In this document: piece after piece, positions 1 to 9,082 of the stretch | Layout of the letters: the number at the start of each line of letters is the position of its first letter | Position numbering within the stretch: position 1 is the stretch's first letter | Program-made: the position numbers and the translations under genes | Notes under the pieces: model-generated | Seen by the model: the letters and a program-made list of their open reading frames with translations, nothing else | The model's database searches: none | What the model was told of the DNA's origin: nothing | From: Lachnospiraceae bacterium | Lineage (GTDB): Bacteria; Bacillota; Clostridia; Lachnospirales; Lachnospiraceae | Reading direction: 5' to 3' | DNA length: 64,000 nt | NCBI GenBank assembly: GCA_022768465.1 | Contig: JALELZ010000005.1 | Span: 147,678-211,677, forward strand

Positions 1-1281
1 GCTTGCAGGCCATGCCAGCAGAATGACGAAATAATGTCTGAAAATGCGGAAAACTGTCTTAAGCCACAGGACTCTGAATCCGCATATCGCACAAACTGAA
101 ATGATCATAGATTCCTTTGCCTTTCCAAGGCCTCTTAAGGCTGCGGAATAAGCACCCATAGCTGTATCCATCCATGTTAAAAGAGCTATTATGCTGAGTC
201 TGTAGCATCCGAGCTCGATAATCTCAGGCGTCTGCGAATACAGTGACATTATTGGTGTCCTGAATACAAATATAATACCACCTGCCGCAAATGTCGCAAC
301 AATACCTATTATCATTGCGGATTTAAATACAAGCTCAATCCTGCTGTATTTCTTTCCTCCTATATTCTGGCTCATAAAGGTCAGCATAACATTACCTGTT
401 ATAGTTGAAAGAATATACATGAAGTTCTCAACATTTGCAGCTGCCGCACTTCCGGCAATAACTACAGCACCGAAGGAATTTATAGCTGACTGAATAAGAA
501 TATTTGTAATTCCGTACATACTGCTCTGTACTGCGCTCGGCACACCTGTATTAACAATTTCCGAAAAACTTCTTTTATCTATACACAGCTTTGACGGAAT
601 AAACTTAAGAGATCCTTCTTCATTAAGCATAGCCTTGATCATGAGAAAGCATGAAAGATAGTTGGATACAGTTGTCGCAATAGCAACACCTTCAACATTC
701 ATGCCCATAACTATAACAAAATACAGGTTAAGGATAACATTCACAATGCCCGCTGCAACCAGATAATACATCGGTCGCTTTGTATCACCTATTGATCTGA
801 CGATGGATGCTCCGGCATTATAAAGAGAAATGCCCGGAAGACCTCCGAAATAAATAGAAAGATAAAGAGCTGCCTGATCAATAATATCCTCAGGTGTATT
901 AATAAGCTCAAGAATCCCTCTAGACCCTATTATACCCAAAAAGCCAATAACAGAGCCAAAAAGCAGTGAAGAAAGCATTGCCGTGTGAACATCTCTGGAA
1001 ACATACTCATCATTTCCCGATGCAACATCCTTCGCCACCGCATAATTGATTCCCACAGTGAATCCGATAAAAAAATTAACCACTAAAGCAACAGTTGCCC
1101 CGGTCGCCCCTACCGCAGCAAGCGAATTACCGCCTGCATAACGGCCTACAACAATAACATCTGCCGCATTAAACAAAAGCTGCAAAGCACTGCTCAAAAA
1201 AAGCGGAATCATAAATGCGACCATCTTGCCGTAAAGCGGCCCGTGAAGCATGTCGACTTCTCTTGAATTACCCTTACCCAT
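1..1281 (-). CDS. MATE family efflux transporter (3' part outside window)
   Basis: A continuous frame reads from an ATG at 1281 to the window edge, giving 427 codons with no stop. It starts MGKGNSREVDMLHGPLYGK and carries the hydrophobic helices of a MATE (multidrug and toxin extrusion) antiporter, with typical stretches such as NAADVIVVGRYAGGNSLAAVG in the first helix pair and a second half-repeat beginning near residue 235 (TGVPSAVQSSMYG). MATE pumps export cationic drugs or metabolites across the inner membrane using Na+ or H+. The start is supported by AGAGG about 5 bases upstream. A strong hairpin terminator lies just upstream, so it is probably not co-transcribed with the isocitrate dehydrogenase gene. 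The substrate is unknown. Confidence 0.9.
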   Translation of the reverse strand, partial: MGKGNSREVDMLHGPLYGKMVAFMIPLFLSSALQLLFNAADVIVVGRYAGGNSLAAVGATGATVALVVNFFIGFTVGINYAVAKDVASGNDEYVSRDVHTAMLSSLLFGSVIGFLGIIGSRGILELINTPEDIIDQAALYLSIYFGGLPGISLYNAGASIVRSIGDTKRPMYYLVAAGIVNVILNLYFVIVMGMNVEGVAIATTVSNYLSCFLMIKAMLNEEGSLKFIPSKLCIDKRSFSEIVNTGVPSAVQSSMYGITNILIQSAINSFGAVVIAGSAAAANVENFMYILSTITGNVMLTFMSQNIGGKKYSRIELVFKSAMIIGIVATFAAGGIIFVFRTPIMSLYSQTPEIIELGCYRLSIIALLTWMDTAMGAYSAALRGLGKAKESMIISVCAICGFRVLWLKTVFRIFRHYFVILLAWPAS

Positions 1282-1324
1282 AACGCCTCTTACACACACA
1301 TAAAACTAATAGAATTACCGCAAA

Positions 1325-1352
1325 AGAAAAACCGCTGTAATACTACAGCGGT
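1325..1352 (-). terminator. Intrinsic terminator of the citrate synthase/IDH operon
   Basis: On the minus strand a 9-bp perfect stem (ACCGCTGTA / TACAGCGGT) with a very short loop is followed by TTTTTCTTTT. It lies downstream of the isocitrate dehydrogenase stop and upstream of the MATE gene, so it should end the 4.8-1.5 kb operon. Confidence 0.8.
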
Positions 1353-1356
1353 CATT

Positions 1357-1524
1357 ATATCATGAAAGTCCAGACAGCAGATGTAAATTTGCATTGCTTG
1401 CATATGCAAATTTATATATGTTGGATGGACAAGACAGATGAGTAAGTAGGGCGATAGCCCGGATTACGAATCTGTCGGCAGCTGCGAGAGCACGTGAGTG
1501 CGCAGCAGCTGGCTTTCATGATAT
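1357..1524. repeat. Nested palindromic intergenic element
   Basis: A 168-bp non-coding stretch is bounded by a perfect 12-bp inverted repeat (ATATCATGAAAG at 1357-1368, complement at 1513-1524). Inside are several further stems in series: TAAATTTGCAT with ATGCAAATTTA, GACAGAT with ATCTGTC enclosing GGGC-GATA-GCCC, and CAGCTGC with GCAGCTG enclosing GCAC-GTGA-GTGC. The whole can fold as a multi-branched cruciform or RNA. It resembles in style the repeats at 14013-14301. It could be a mobile palindromic (REP/MITE-like) element or a transcript-end structure; no ORF is convincing in it. Confidence 0.6.
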
Positions 1525-1549
1525 ATGTAAATTTTTATTTTCAGCCTTC

Positions 1550-2707
1550 TCAAATCTTCTTCAAGGTCTCAATTACATAATCAGTAAATGTCTTTGCATC
1601 GGCACCGTCGGCATGTCCTGTCATAACGACCTTCTTTTCTGTTTCAAGACAAATATCCATAGCCTTCTTAAGCTTATCCGCCTTATCTGTAAGTGCAATG
1701 TGGCGAAGCAGCATCTCCAATGCTCTTATGATGCTTGACGGATTTGCGTATTCACCCTCGCCTCGTTCCATCTTTCTCGGAGCTGAACCATGAATAGCCT
1801 CAAACATAGCATAGCGGTCTCCGGTATTTGAGCTTCCCGCAGTACCTACTCCGCCCTGAAGCTGTGCAGCCTCATCCGTGATAATGTCTCCGTAAAGATT
1901 CGGAAGGATAAATACCTGGAAGGTATTTCTGATTCGAGGATTTACAAGATTAGCTGTCATTATATCAATGTAGTAATCATCAACAGTGATTCCCGGATAA
2001 TCTTTAGCCACCTCATGACATATCTCTGAAAATCTTCCGTCAGTCTTTTTAAGAATGTTTGCCTTTGTCACTATAGCAACATTAGTCTTGCCGTTATTCT
2101 TTGCAAACTCAAAGGCAGTTCTTGCTATTCTTCTTGTTCCTGACTCTGTCGTAACCTTGAAATCCATGTTTAGCTTTCCCGGAATGCTTATGCCTCTGCT
2201 TCCGAGTGCATATTCGCCCTCAGTATTCTCACGGAAAAAGGTCCAGTCTATACCTTCCTCAGGAATGCTTACAGGTCTGACATTGGCATATAAGTCAAGC
2301 TCACGGCGAAGCGCAACATTGGCACTCTCAAGAGTACCGCCCTTAAGAGTTGTTGTCGGTCCCTTTAAGAGAACATCACAGGTCTTTATCTCCGCAAGAA
2401 CATCATCCGGTACAGCCTTACCCTTTGCCTCACGGTTCTCAATGGTAAGTCCTTCTATGTTCTTTATTACGATCTTTCCTGACTCGATTTCTTCCTTAAG
2501 GAGTTCATCCATAACACGCATGGTTTCTCTGGTGATGATAGGCCCAATACCGTCTCCTCCGCATACCCCGACAGTTATCTGCTCCATAGCTGCAAAATCC
2601 TTTGGTGCATCGGCCTTCTCCATGCGGTTCTCACGCTCTATCTGCTCTAAAAGCAGGTTTCTGAAATGCTCGACTGCTTTATCAACTGATACATTTATCT
2701 CGTCCAT
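1550..2707 (-). CDS. icd: NAD(P)-dependent isocitrate dehydrogenase
   Basis: 385 aa member of the isocitrate/isopropylmalate dehydrogenase family. It would oxidise isocitrate to 2-oxoglutarate and CO2 in the cytoplasm. The first 40 residues are a charged extension; the Rossmann-like fold begins at ITVGVCGGDGIGP. The substrate segment SANVALRRELDLYANVRPV has the serine-asparagine pattern of isocitrate dehydrogenases, not the LRK pattern of LeuB. RENTEGEYALG and the nucleotide loop HGSAP are present. The start has GGAGA upstream. It is the last gene of an operon with a Re-citrate synthase-like enzyme and a GntR regulator, which supports a role in making 2-oxoglutarate for glutamate. Homoisocitrate or other beta-decarboxylating activity cannot be excluded. 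Confidence 0.85.
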   Translation of the reverse strand: MDEINVSVDKAVEHFRNLLLEQIERENRMEKADAPKDFAAMEQITVGVCGGDGIGPIITRETMRVMDELLKEEIESGKIVIKNIEGLTIENREAKGKAVPDDVLAEIKTCDVLLKGPTTTLKGGTLESANVALRRELDLYANVRPVSIPEEGIDWTFFRENTEGEYALGSRGISIPGKLNMDFKVTTESGTRRIARTAFEFAKNNGKTNVAIVTKANILKKTDGRFSEICHEVAKDYPGITVDDYYIDIMTANLVNPRIRNTFQVFILPNLYGDIITDEAAQLQGGVGTAGSSNTGDRYAMFEAIHGSAPRKMERGEGEYANPSSIIRALEMLLRHIALTDKADKLKKAMDICLETEKKVVMTGHADGADAKTFTDYVIETLKKI

Positions 2708-2763
2708 GTCTCTATTCTCCGGTCATATTTATATAATATTCAAATTAACAGCTGTATTAACAT

Positions 2764-3426
2764 TTACTCCGTATCCGGAAGCTCTTTTATTCTGTCTCTT
2801 GCATCTACAGTATGCTGAGTAACTCTTTCTCTTGTGAGATCCGGATCGTGAAGCTTAAGAGCCTCATAGATAGCAAAATGCTCATGCAGAGATTCTTCAG
2901 CTCTCGACTTCTTACTTATAGAGGCTTTTCTGAACTTCGTCATCTTTCTGTGTATCTGAAGCAGTACGTCCTTATATGCCTGACTTCCGCAGCTGTCATA
3001 AAGAACTGCATGGAACTGTGAATCCAGATCCTTTATATTGTCGGCATTATCCTTTGGATCGCCCTTTTCAATATAATACTTCTGCAGATCAAGGATCTCG
3101 CCCATCTTCTTAAGATCCTCATCAGTGATATTTACAGCTGCTCTTGCACCGGCATTACCCTCGAGACCGATTCTTATCTCATACATATCGAGCATATCCG
3201 TTTTACTGATGCCTACTACTGTAAGACCCTTGCCGCTGTCTTTAAGGATGTGCTCCTGCTCAAGTCTTCTAATTGCCTCTCTTACAGGAGTGCGGCTGAC
3301 TCCCAGCTCCTCTGAAAGCTTCATTTCGCTTAAGATTTCGCCTCTTTTGTATTTTCCTGATAATATTTCCTTTTCAAGCTGTTCAAATATCTGATCAGCT
3401 ATAGATATAGTTCTGTGATCTCTCAT
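2764..3426 (-). CDS. GntR family transcriptional regulator (FCD subfamily)
   Basis: 220 aa. The N-terminal winged helix-turn-helix (about residues 8-75) contains the classic GntR segment LSEELGVSRTPVREAIRRLEQE. The C-terminal part (about 85-215) is an all-helical FCD ligand-binding domain with the D..FH..L pattern (DLDSQFHAVLYDSCGS). It lies in the middle of the citrate synthase/IDH operon, two bases after the synthase stop codon, so it is probably translationally coupled and autoregulatory. A 12-bp palindrome sits at the operon promoter (4980-4991). FCD regulators usually bind carboxylic acids, so citrate, isocitrate or 2-oxoglutarate are reasonable inducers, but this is inference. Confidence 0.9.
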   Translation of the reverse strand: MRDHRTISIADQIFEQLEKEILSGKYKRGEILSEMKLSEELGVSRTPVREAIRRLEQEHILKDSGKGLTVVGISKTDMLDMYEIRIGLEGNAGARAAVNITDEDLKKMGEILDLQKYYIEKGDPKDNADNIKDLDSQFHAVLYDSCGSQAYKDVLLQIHRKMTKFRKASISKKSRAEESLHEHFAIYEALKLHDPDLTRERVTQHTVDARDRIKELPDTE

Positions 3427-3428
3427 GA

Positions 3429-4808
3429 TTATGCCTGTCTCTTATACTTTCCGTTTGAAAACTCTTCTATCTTTGTCTCTATCTCTTCTGTAGAAAGTGT
3501 GGCTGTTCTTCCACCCTCATACTCACTGTCTACCCAAGCCTTGAGCTTTATTACTACCTCGTCCTTCTTATCGACCTCGGCATCACCCTTAAGACGGTAG
3601 TTCTGATTCATCCAATAAGCAATTCCGGCAAGTCCTGAATTTTTATTGATCATAACCATAGCAGGTCTGTTAAGTATTTTTTCTGTATTAAAGATATTGT
3701 ATATCTCTTCGTCCTTAAGAAGTCCGTCTGCATGGATGCCTGCTCTTGTAACATTAAAGTTTCTGCCTACAAAAGGAGTCATCGGAGGTATGTTATAGCC
3801 GATCTCATTCTTATAATAATCTGCAATCTCGGTTATTACTGTAGGATCCATTCCGTCAAGAGAACCTCTTAATGAGGCATATTCAAATACCATTGCCTCA
3901 AGCGGAACATTTCCGGTGCGCTCTCCTATTCCGAGCAGCGAGCAGTTAACCGCGCATGCTCCGTAGAGCCATGCTGTAGCTGCATTTGAAACCGCCTTAT
4001 AAAAATCATTATGTCCATGCCACTCTAAGAGCTCACTCTTAACATCAGAATAGTGCTGAAGTCCGTAAATAATACCCGGAACACTTCGTGGAAGCGAAAC
4101 CTCAGTATATGGAATTCCGTAGCCCATAGTATCGCAGGCTCTGATTCTTACCGGTATTCCTGCTTCATCAGAAAGCTTCATAAGCTCATTTACAAAAGGC
4201 ACTACAAAGCCGTAGAAATCAGCTCTTGTAATATCCTCAAGATGACAGCGCGGCATAACACCCGCATCAAATGCATCTCTTACTGTTGCAAGATACATAT
4301 CCATAGCCTGACGTCTGGTCATCTTAAGCTTATTAAAGATATGGTAATCCGAACATGAAACAAGGATTCCTGTCTCTCTGATACCCATGTCCTTTACGAG
4401 CTTGAAGTCCTCTCTGCTCGCCCTTATCCATGTTGTTATCTCAGGGAATTTAAGGCCCAGGTCCTGACAGCGGCGAACCGCCTCTCTGTCCTTTTCACTG
4501 TATATAAAGAATTCTGTCTGTCTGATAATACCGTATGGACCTCCGAGTCTGCTCATAAGCTTATAAAGGTCTACTATCTGCTGAACGGTATAAGGATTTA
4601 TTGACTGCTGCCCATCACGGAATGTAGTATCGGTTATCCATATTTCCTCAGGCATATTCATAGGAACACGTCTGTGGTTGAATGCCACCTTCGGTACCTC
4701 GTCATAGCTGAAATATGTACGATAAAGATTAGGCTCCGCAACGTCCTGAAGCGAATACCTGTATTCATTTTCCTCAAGAAGATTTGTTTTTGTTGAAATA
4801 TCAAGCAT
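3429..4808 (-). CDS. Re-citrate synthase / isopropylmalate synthase family enzyme
   Basis: 459 aa from the ATG at 4808, chosen because GGGAGG lies 6 bases upstream; the longer frame to 4835 would include this site. It has the HMGL-like TIM barrel of 2-isopropylmalate and homocitrate synthases: WITDTTFRDGQQS supplies the metal and catalytic residues, WHGHNDFYKAVSNA the HxH metal site, and GERTGNVPLE the glycine-rich loop. The regulatory C-terminal domain of LeuA is missing. The long N-terminal lead, the length and the co-transcribed isocitrate dehydrogenase fit the Re-citrate synthase of clostridia (acetyl-CoA plus oxaloacetate to citrate) better than LeuA. No other leucine genes are nearby. 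Homocitrate synthase activity remains possible. Confidence 0.75.
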   Translation of the reverse strand: MLDISTKTNLLEENEYRYSLQDVAEPNLYRTYFSYDEVPKVAFNHRRVPMNMPEEIWITDTTFRDGQQSINPYTVQQIVDLYKLMSRLGGPYGIIRQTEFFIYSEKDREAVRRCQDLGLKFPEITTWIRASREDFKLVKDMGIRETGILVSCSDYHIFNKLKMTRRQAMDMYLATVRDAFDAGVMPRCHLEDITRADFYGFVVPFVNELMKLSDEAGIPVRIRACDTMGYGIPYTEVSLPRSVPGIIYGLQHYSDVKSELLEWHGHNDFYKAVSNAATAWLYGACAVNCSLLGIGERTGNVPLEAMVFEYASLRGSLDGMDPTVITEIADYYKNEIGYNIPPMTPFVGRNFNVTRAGIHADGLLKDEEIYNIFNTEKILNRPAMVMINKNSGLAGIAYWMNQNYRLKGDAEVDKKDEVVIKLKAWVDSEYEGGRTATLSTEEIETKIEEFSNGKYKRQA

Positions 4809-4979
4809 AGTCTGCCTCCCTGTCATGTATCCCACAGTGAAAACTAATAGTATCCTTATATAAATGATGTATTCGCTTATTTTGGGCCATTGCGTTTAAG
4901 CTTTAACATCAAATTAATATATGCTTATTTATTTATATAATATATAACAAAAGTGCGTGTACTCATGTTTTATATAGTT

Positions 4980-5025
4980 CATGTATACATGTGTACCATT
5001 ATAGCCATATGTTTTTCTTTGTCCA
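4980..5025 (-). promoter_or_regulatory. Promoter and candidate GntR operator of the citrate synthase operon
   Basis: On the minus strand TGGACA (5020-5025) and TATAAT (4998-5003) are separated by 16 bp, a good sigma-A type promoter. Immediately downstream, where transcription would start, lies the perfect 12-bp palindrome CATGTATACATG (4980-4991). GntR/FCD regulators commonly bind short palindromes of the form TGTATACA, and a GntR gene is the second gene of the operon, so repression by promoter occlusion is likely. The rest of the 4809-5294 gap is AT-rich; I see no other gene or strong hairpin in it. Confidence 0.65.
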
Positions 5026-5294
5026 TAATTTTTTTATTTTTTTCTTTGTATATTTTCGTATTTTTTTAAATCCACTTCACTTACCATATTTTCTGCTTTC
5101 AAATTTCAATACAAATAATCTGCTTTGAATACTTTAAGCCTCTCAATATTATTTAACAAAAATAAGGCCGATGCATTAAGCACCAGCCTCAACTAAATTT
5201 TGGAATTTTTCACTTCTGCCAACAACAGCCTTCCCCTTTAGCAGCTGCCGTAAATCTTTGGGAACCACATAAAACTTTAAAGACATTTTTTATA

Positions 5295-7523
5295 TTAAAA
5301 TGCCTCTGCAAAGTCATTCATAGCTTCAACTTCCTTTTCCACGCTTTCCTTATAAAGGATCCTCTGAGCATCTAGTGCAGCCTCATATACCGCCTTTTCT
5401 GCAGTCAAATCAAGCTCCTTTTCTCCTGACATGACTTTTTCAAGTATTGATCTTGTAGCGCCCTTGGTATCGGCATAAACAAAACCTTTTCCGGTTCCGT
5501 AATTTCTTGTCTTTGAAGGATCTGTAAGCATGTCATCTACTACCGCTACTGTCTCAGGATTGAAATAATACTTACTATATTCCCCGCCTCCGTTAAGCAT
5601 ATAGGCAATATCAAGTACTCCGTCTTCATCATTCGCAAGCTCCCCCTCATCAATAGCAGCTATTATCGCTTCTAATAATGCAGTGTTATCCTGATAAGCC
5701 GAATGAAAACTTGCCACCTCTTCTGTGTTTATTATATTTACAAAATTATCCTGAACATACTTAAATGCCTTCAATGTGGATGCATTTATTACTCTTTCCT
5801 CTTCATAAAGCTTTGCAAGCTCTTCATCTGAAGCCCCATCGGCAACCGCCTTTTTATATCTGTTGTTTACATCGTTTATTTTATTATTTTGTGCCTCAGC
5901 TGCTTCACGCATTACGTTTAGACCCTTTTCGTAGGACGATACATCAATTCCTGCAGTTTCAGCAATATCACTGTCAAAAAATCCTTCCATGTCATCTGCG
6001 CTTAATGAAAGATCAAGCTCAAGTGCGGGCATCCTATCAATGTAAATGGCAAGCGCTCCATAGGTAGTGATATTTGCAGTCATTACCTCCTTTGAATAGG
6101 TATCGCTGTCATCATGAGCAGTATGATATCTCTGCTGATACCATCCTTCAGGTCCATCCTGCGAGAAAGGAACATTTACTATATAAGGTACTACTGCCAA
6201 TCTGTATGAAATTCCGTCCTCCTGAACTCCGCTAGGTGTTATTTCGTCTGAAATTCCCTCTGTATATGCATCTGTTACACCAGGTGCAAGCTCTGCCTTA
6301 ACAAATGATTTTATAAGATTTTCAAACTCCGGAACACTTTGAAATTCAAGCATATCGGCTCCATCATTAATTGCCGGGAGCTCAAAATTAAGCATTCCTA
6401 TAATTTTGCCCTGCCATTCCGGTCTTGCATGATTTATCATCTCCCATGCACCTGTGGTGTAGTCGGACTGGGTTCCTGAGGTACCCCATTCCTCTGCTGC
6501 ATGAGCTATAAAATAAATATCATTTTGCGGCTCATAGCCTGACTCTTTCATTGCCTTTGCTATGGACATAATAAGTCCGATAGCGGTTGAATCATCCTGA
6601 AACCCCCAGAAATATTTATCGTAATGTCCGGAAAGAACTATTATCTGATCTGAATTTTTTCCTTTTATTCTGCCAATGACATTATAAGCTTTTCCGTCAC
6701 CGATACTGATTTTATTATCAAGAATAAGTGTGGCCTTATCCTTTCCTTCCTTAATAGCCTCCTGAATTGCCTTTGCCTCATTTCTGGAAATAGATACACA
6801 CGGCATAATATCACTATCACATACATCATGAACATTCGCATCATCATCACTGAGTGTCGCATAGCCTTCATTTCCAATCGGATATGTTACGATAGCCGCC
6901 GCACCATGAACATCTGCCTCATCCATGTACACATCTATCCACTGCTCGTTGTATTGATCAACACCAACAAGCACTATTTTATTCTTTACATCAAGCCCTT
7001 CATATTCATCCATAGTACCGGTTCCGACATCAACTATCTCTGCAGTAAGTCCGTTTTCATCAGTACCATTTGTCGCGTATGGGTAAGGAACCATTTCAAG
7101 CTCTGTGCCGTCTATAGTTAGGCTTCCTCCTCTGAAGTCCCAGCTGTCAACTGATATAGGGACCTTCTCAACATCCTCAAGTCCTATATCTTTCATTAAA
7201 TCACTGAGATAATTTGCTGCCTTATGCTCTGCCTCACTGCCCGCCATACGCCAGCCATATTCAGGGGTACTCTGCAGCTCCTTATCATATGCCAACTTGC
7301 ATGCAACATCATATCCGAAGCTTTCATCAGCCTTTTGGACAAATGCTGCTATGGCTTCATTAATAATTTCAAGCCCCGCTTCAGCCGCTTCTTCCGCCTT
7401 TTCGGCATCAGTTGTCTGTGTTTCTGCCGAGGTTCCTTCAACATTGCCATTTGTCCCGCATGCACTCATACTGAGCACAAATGCTGCCGCTAAAAAAGCA
7501 GCCCACAATTTTGTTTTTCTCAT
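5295..7523 (-). CDS. M28 family metallopeptidase lipoprotein
   Basis: 742 aa. Begins with a lipoprotein signal peptide; the lipobox LSMSAC puts the lipidated cysteine at residue 22, so the enzyme is anchored outside the membrane. Residues about 150-275 look like a protease-associated (PA) domain. The zinc peptidase domain follows, with metal-binding segments SGHYDKYFWGFQDDSTA, the catalytic HAAEEWG and a late histidine in RYHTAHDD. The family cleaves N-terminal amino acids or dipeptides. About 240 extra C-terminal residues are helical, charged and of unknown function. The gene stands alone, with the LuxR-type regulator upstream. It probably supplies amino acids from extracellular peptides; specificity is not visible. 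Confidence 0.85.
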   Translation of the reverse strand: MRKTKLWAAFLAAAFVLSMSACGTNGNVEGTSAETQTTDAEKAEEAAEAGLEIINEAIAAFVQKADESFGYDVACKLAYDKELQSTPEYGWRMAGSEAEHKAANYLSDLMKDIGLEDVEKVPISVDSWDFRGGSLTIDGTELEMVPYPYATNGTDENGLTAEIVDVGTGTMDEYEGLDVKNKIVLVGVDQYNEQWIDVYMDEADVHGAAAIVTYPIGNEGYATLSDDDANVHDVCDSDIMPCVSISRNEAKAIQEAIKEGKDKATLILDNKISIGDGKAYNVIGRIKGKNSDQIIVLSGHYDKYFWGFQDDSTAIGLIMSIAKAMKESGYEPQNDIYFIAHAAEEWGTSGTQSDYTTGAWEMINHARPEWQGKIIGMLNFELPAINDGADMLEFQSVPEFENLIKSFVKAELAPGVTDAYTEGISDEITPSGVQEDGISYRLAVVPYIVNVPFSQDGPEGWYQQRYHTAHDDSDTYSKEVMTANITTYGALAIYIDRMPALELDLSLSADDMEGFFDSDIAETAGIDVSSYEKGLNVMREAAEAQNNKINDVNNRYKKAVADGASDEELAKLYEEERVINASTLKAFKYVQDNFVNIINTEEVASFHSAYQDNTALLEAIIAAIDEGELANDEDGVLDIAYMLNGGGEYSKYYFNPETVAVVDDMLTDPSKTRNYGTGKGFVYADTKGATRSILEKVMSGEKELDLTAEKAVYEAALDAQRILYKESVEKEVEAMNDFAEAF

Positions 7524-7700
7524 AGCTTCCTCCCTAAAATATATTTTGGAGCAGTTACTTACCGGATTATTGGCTGCTTAAGCATTTATTTCATAATTCA
7601 ATTATCTTTTTCACATTTTAACAGGCTTTGCTCATACTGATCTGCGGACTTATGCTTTATTCAGATAAGCTATATCCTCAATACCGCGGATCTGCTTACA

Positions 7701-8822
7701 TTACTTTAGATTCTGATCAGTCCTGACTTCATAAGTAGCAAACACATTCATGAGCTGACTGCGTCTGGTAACCTCAAGCTTTCCGTAAATACTGTGTACA
7801 TGAGCTTTAACTGTGCCTATAGATATGAGCAAACGATCAGCTATTTCCTGATTTGACTTTCCTTCAAGCAACAGCCTCAGTATTTCGCCCTCTCTTTCTG
7901 TTATACCGAAACTTCTGCAGAAATCAAACAGCTGTATTGAATCACTGCAGATCTGCATAACCGCTGCTTTATCTGAATTGACAGAACGCCTGGCATTTCT
8001 CTCTGTCAGATCCTTAAGCTCCGCCTCCTTCTGCGAAAGCTTCTGCTGTATAGGCAGTAAATGCTGTCGTACAGCATCTTCGATGCCTTCTGTCATATGT
8101 TCGTCTACAAAGCGTCCGGTGATCCACATTACACTCAATCCCAGTATAACGGAAAATATATCATCGCACCAACACACACGTCTTTCCAAAAAATGTAATG
8201 CTTTACTAGTTTCATTTTCATAAATAAAGAACTCGCAAACAAGATTTTCTGCCAAGATCATAAGTGAACATATTCCGCAGATATTTATAATATATCTGAA
8301 TTTAAGCGCCTCGAGTCTCTGCGGCATTTCACATTTACGTATTTCATGCCAGAAATACATTACAGCTGCAAGCATAGGTATGCTATACAGATTAAATATG
8401 ATGAGATTACCAATCATATTATTCAAAAAATACCCTGCTGCAGTCATTAATATAACCGCACAAAAAGCTCCCGCAGCTCTGAGCCTGCAGCTTTTTCCAA
8501 ACAGCCCATCAATGAACACAACAAATATGTACACTTCTGCAGCTGTAATCAATCCCAATATATAGATATCAATTCCGTTGTTTAACAGAATAGTTGCTTC
8601 CGGAGATATTTCATAAAATATTTCTACAAGCTCTACATAAACAGACTCAATAATATATACTAAAAAAAGCTCTTCAAGCCTTTTAAAGCTGCCACGCTGC
8701 GTCATACCGTAGGTCATGCTGCATCTGCTCATGACTACTGCGAAAAAGATTATGAAGCATACATTATAAGTGTATTTGAAAATACTCATAAGATTTATAT
8801 AATCATCCTCTAAAATATTCAT
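7701..8822 (-). CDS. LuxR-type transcriptional regulator with membrane N-terminus
   Basis: 373 aa. Roughly the first 235 residues form several hydrophobic helices (for example VCFIIFFAVVMS and AAGAFCAVILMTAAGYF), then a coiled-coil linker (about 245-275) and a C-terminal LuxR/GerE helix-turn-helix: GITEREGEILRLLLEGKSNQ followed by EIADRLLISIGTVKAHVHSIYGKL. This is the layout of membrane-bound one-component regulators common in gut Clostridia and Coriobacteria. No phospho-acceptor receiver is present. No good ribosome binding site precedes the ATG at 8822, so the start is uncertain. The signal and target genes are unknown; the adjacent M28 peptidase downstream on the same strand is a candidate target. 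Confidence 0.8.
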   Translation of the reverse strand: MNILEDDYINLMSIFKYTYNVCFIIFFAVVMSRCSMTYGMTQRGSFKRLEELFLVYIIESVYVELVEIFYEISPEATILLNNGIDIYILGLITAAEVYIFVVFIDGLFGKSCRLRAAGAFCAVILMTAAGYFLNNMIGNLIIFNLYSIPMLAAVMYFWHEIRKCEMPQRLEALKFRYIINICGICSLMILAENLVCEFFIYENETSKALHFLERRVCWCDDIFSVILGLSVMWITGRFVDEHMTEGIEDAVRQHLLPIQQKLSQKEAELKDLTERNARRSVNSDKAAVMQICSDSIQLFDFCRSFGITEREGEILRLLLEGKSNQEIADRLLISIGTVKAHVHSIYGKLEVTRRSQLMNVFATYEVRTDQNLK

Positions 8823-9082
8823 ATATGTACATTTTTTTCTTATAATATATACTTGTTTTTGAAATTATGTAACTGCTGTCGTGCAGATTTGCTCCTTTAA
8901 GCTGAAAGAAACCTCCATTTCCATCTGCACCTTGACCAATTTTATCCGTGTTTGTATATATTATATTTGTCATTATCCACAATTACTATTTATCGAAGGT
9001 TGATTTTATTGTGATAAAGTTTATAACTTAAGTTTAGTTTTTGTGTACTGTTTATAAATTAAATAAAAGATTTTTGTGATAT

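Noticed and set aside
2055..2822. 255-codon open frame on the plus strand
   Set aside because: It lies antisense to isocitrate dehydrogenase and the regulator, has serine/leucine-rich shadow composition and no ribosome binding site.
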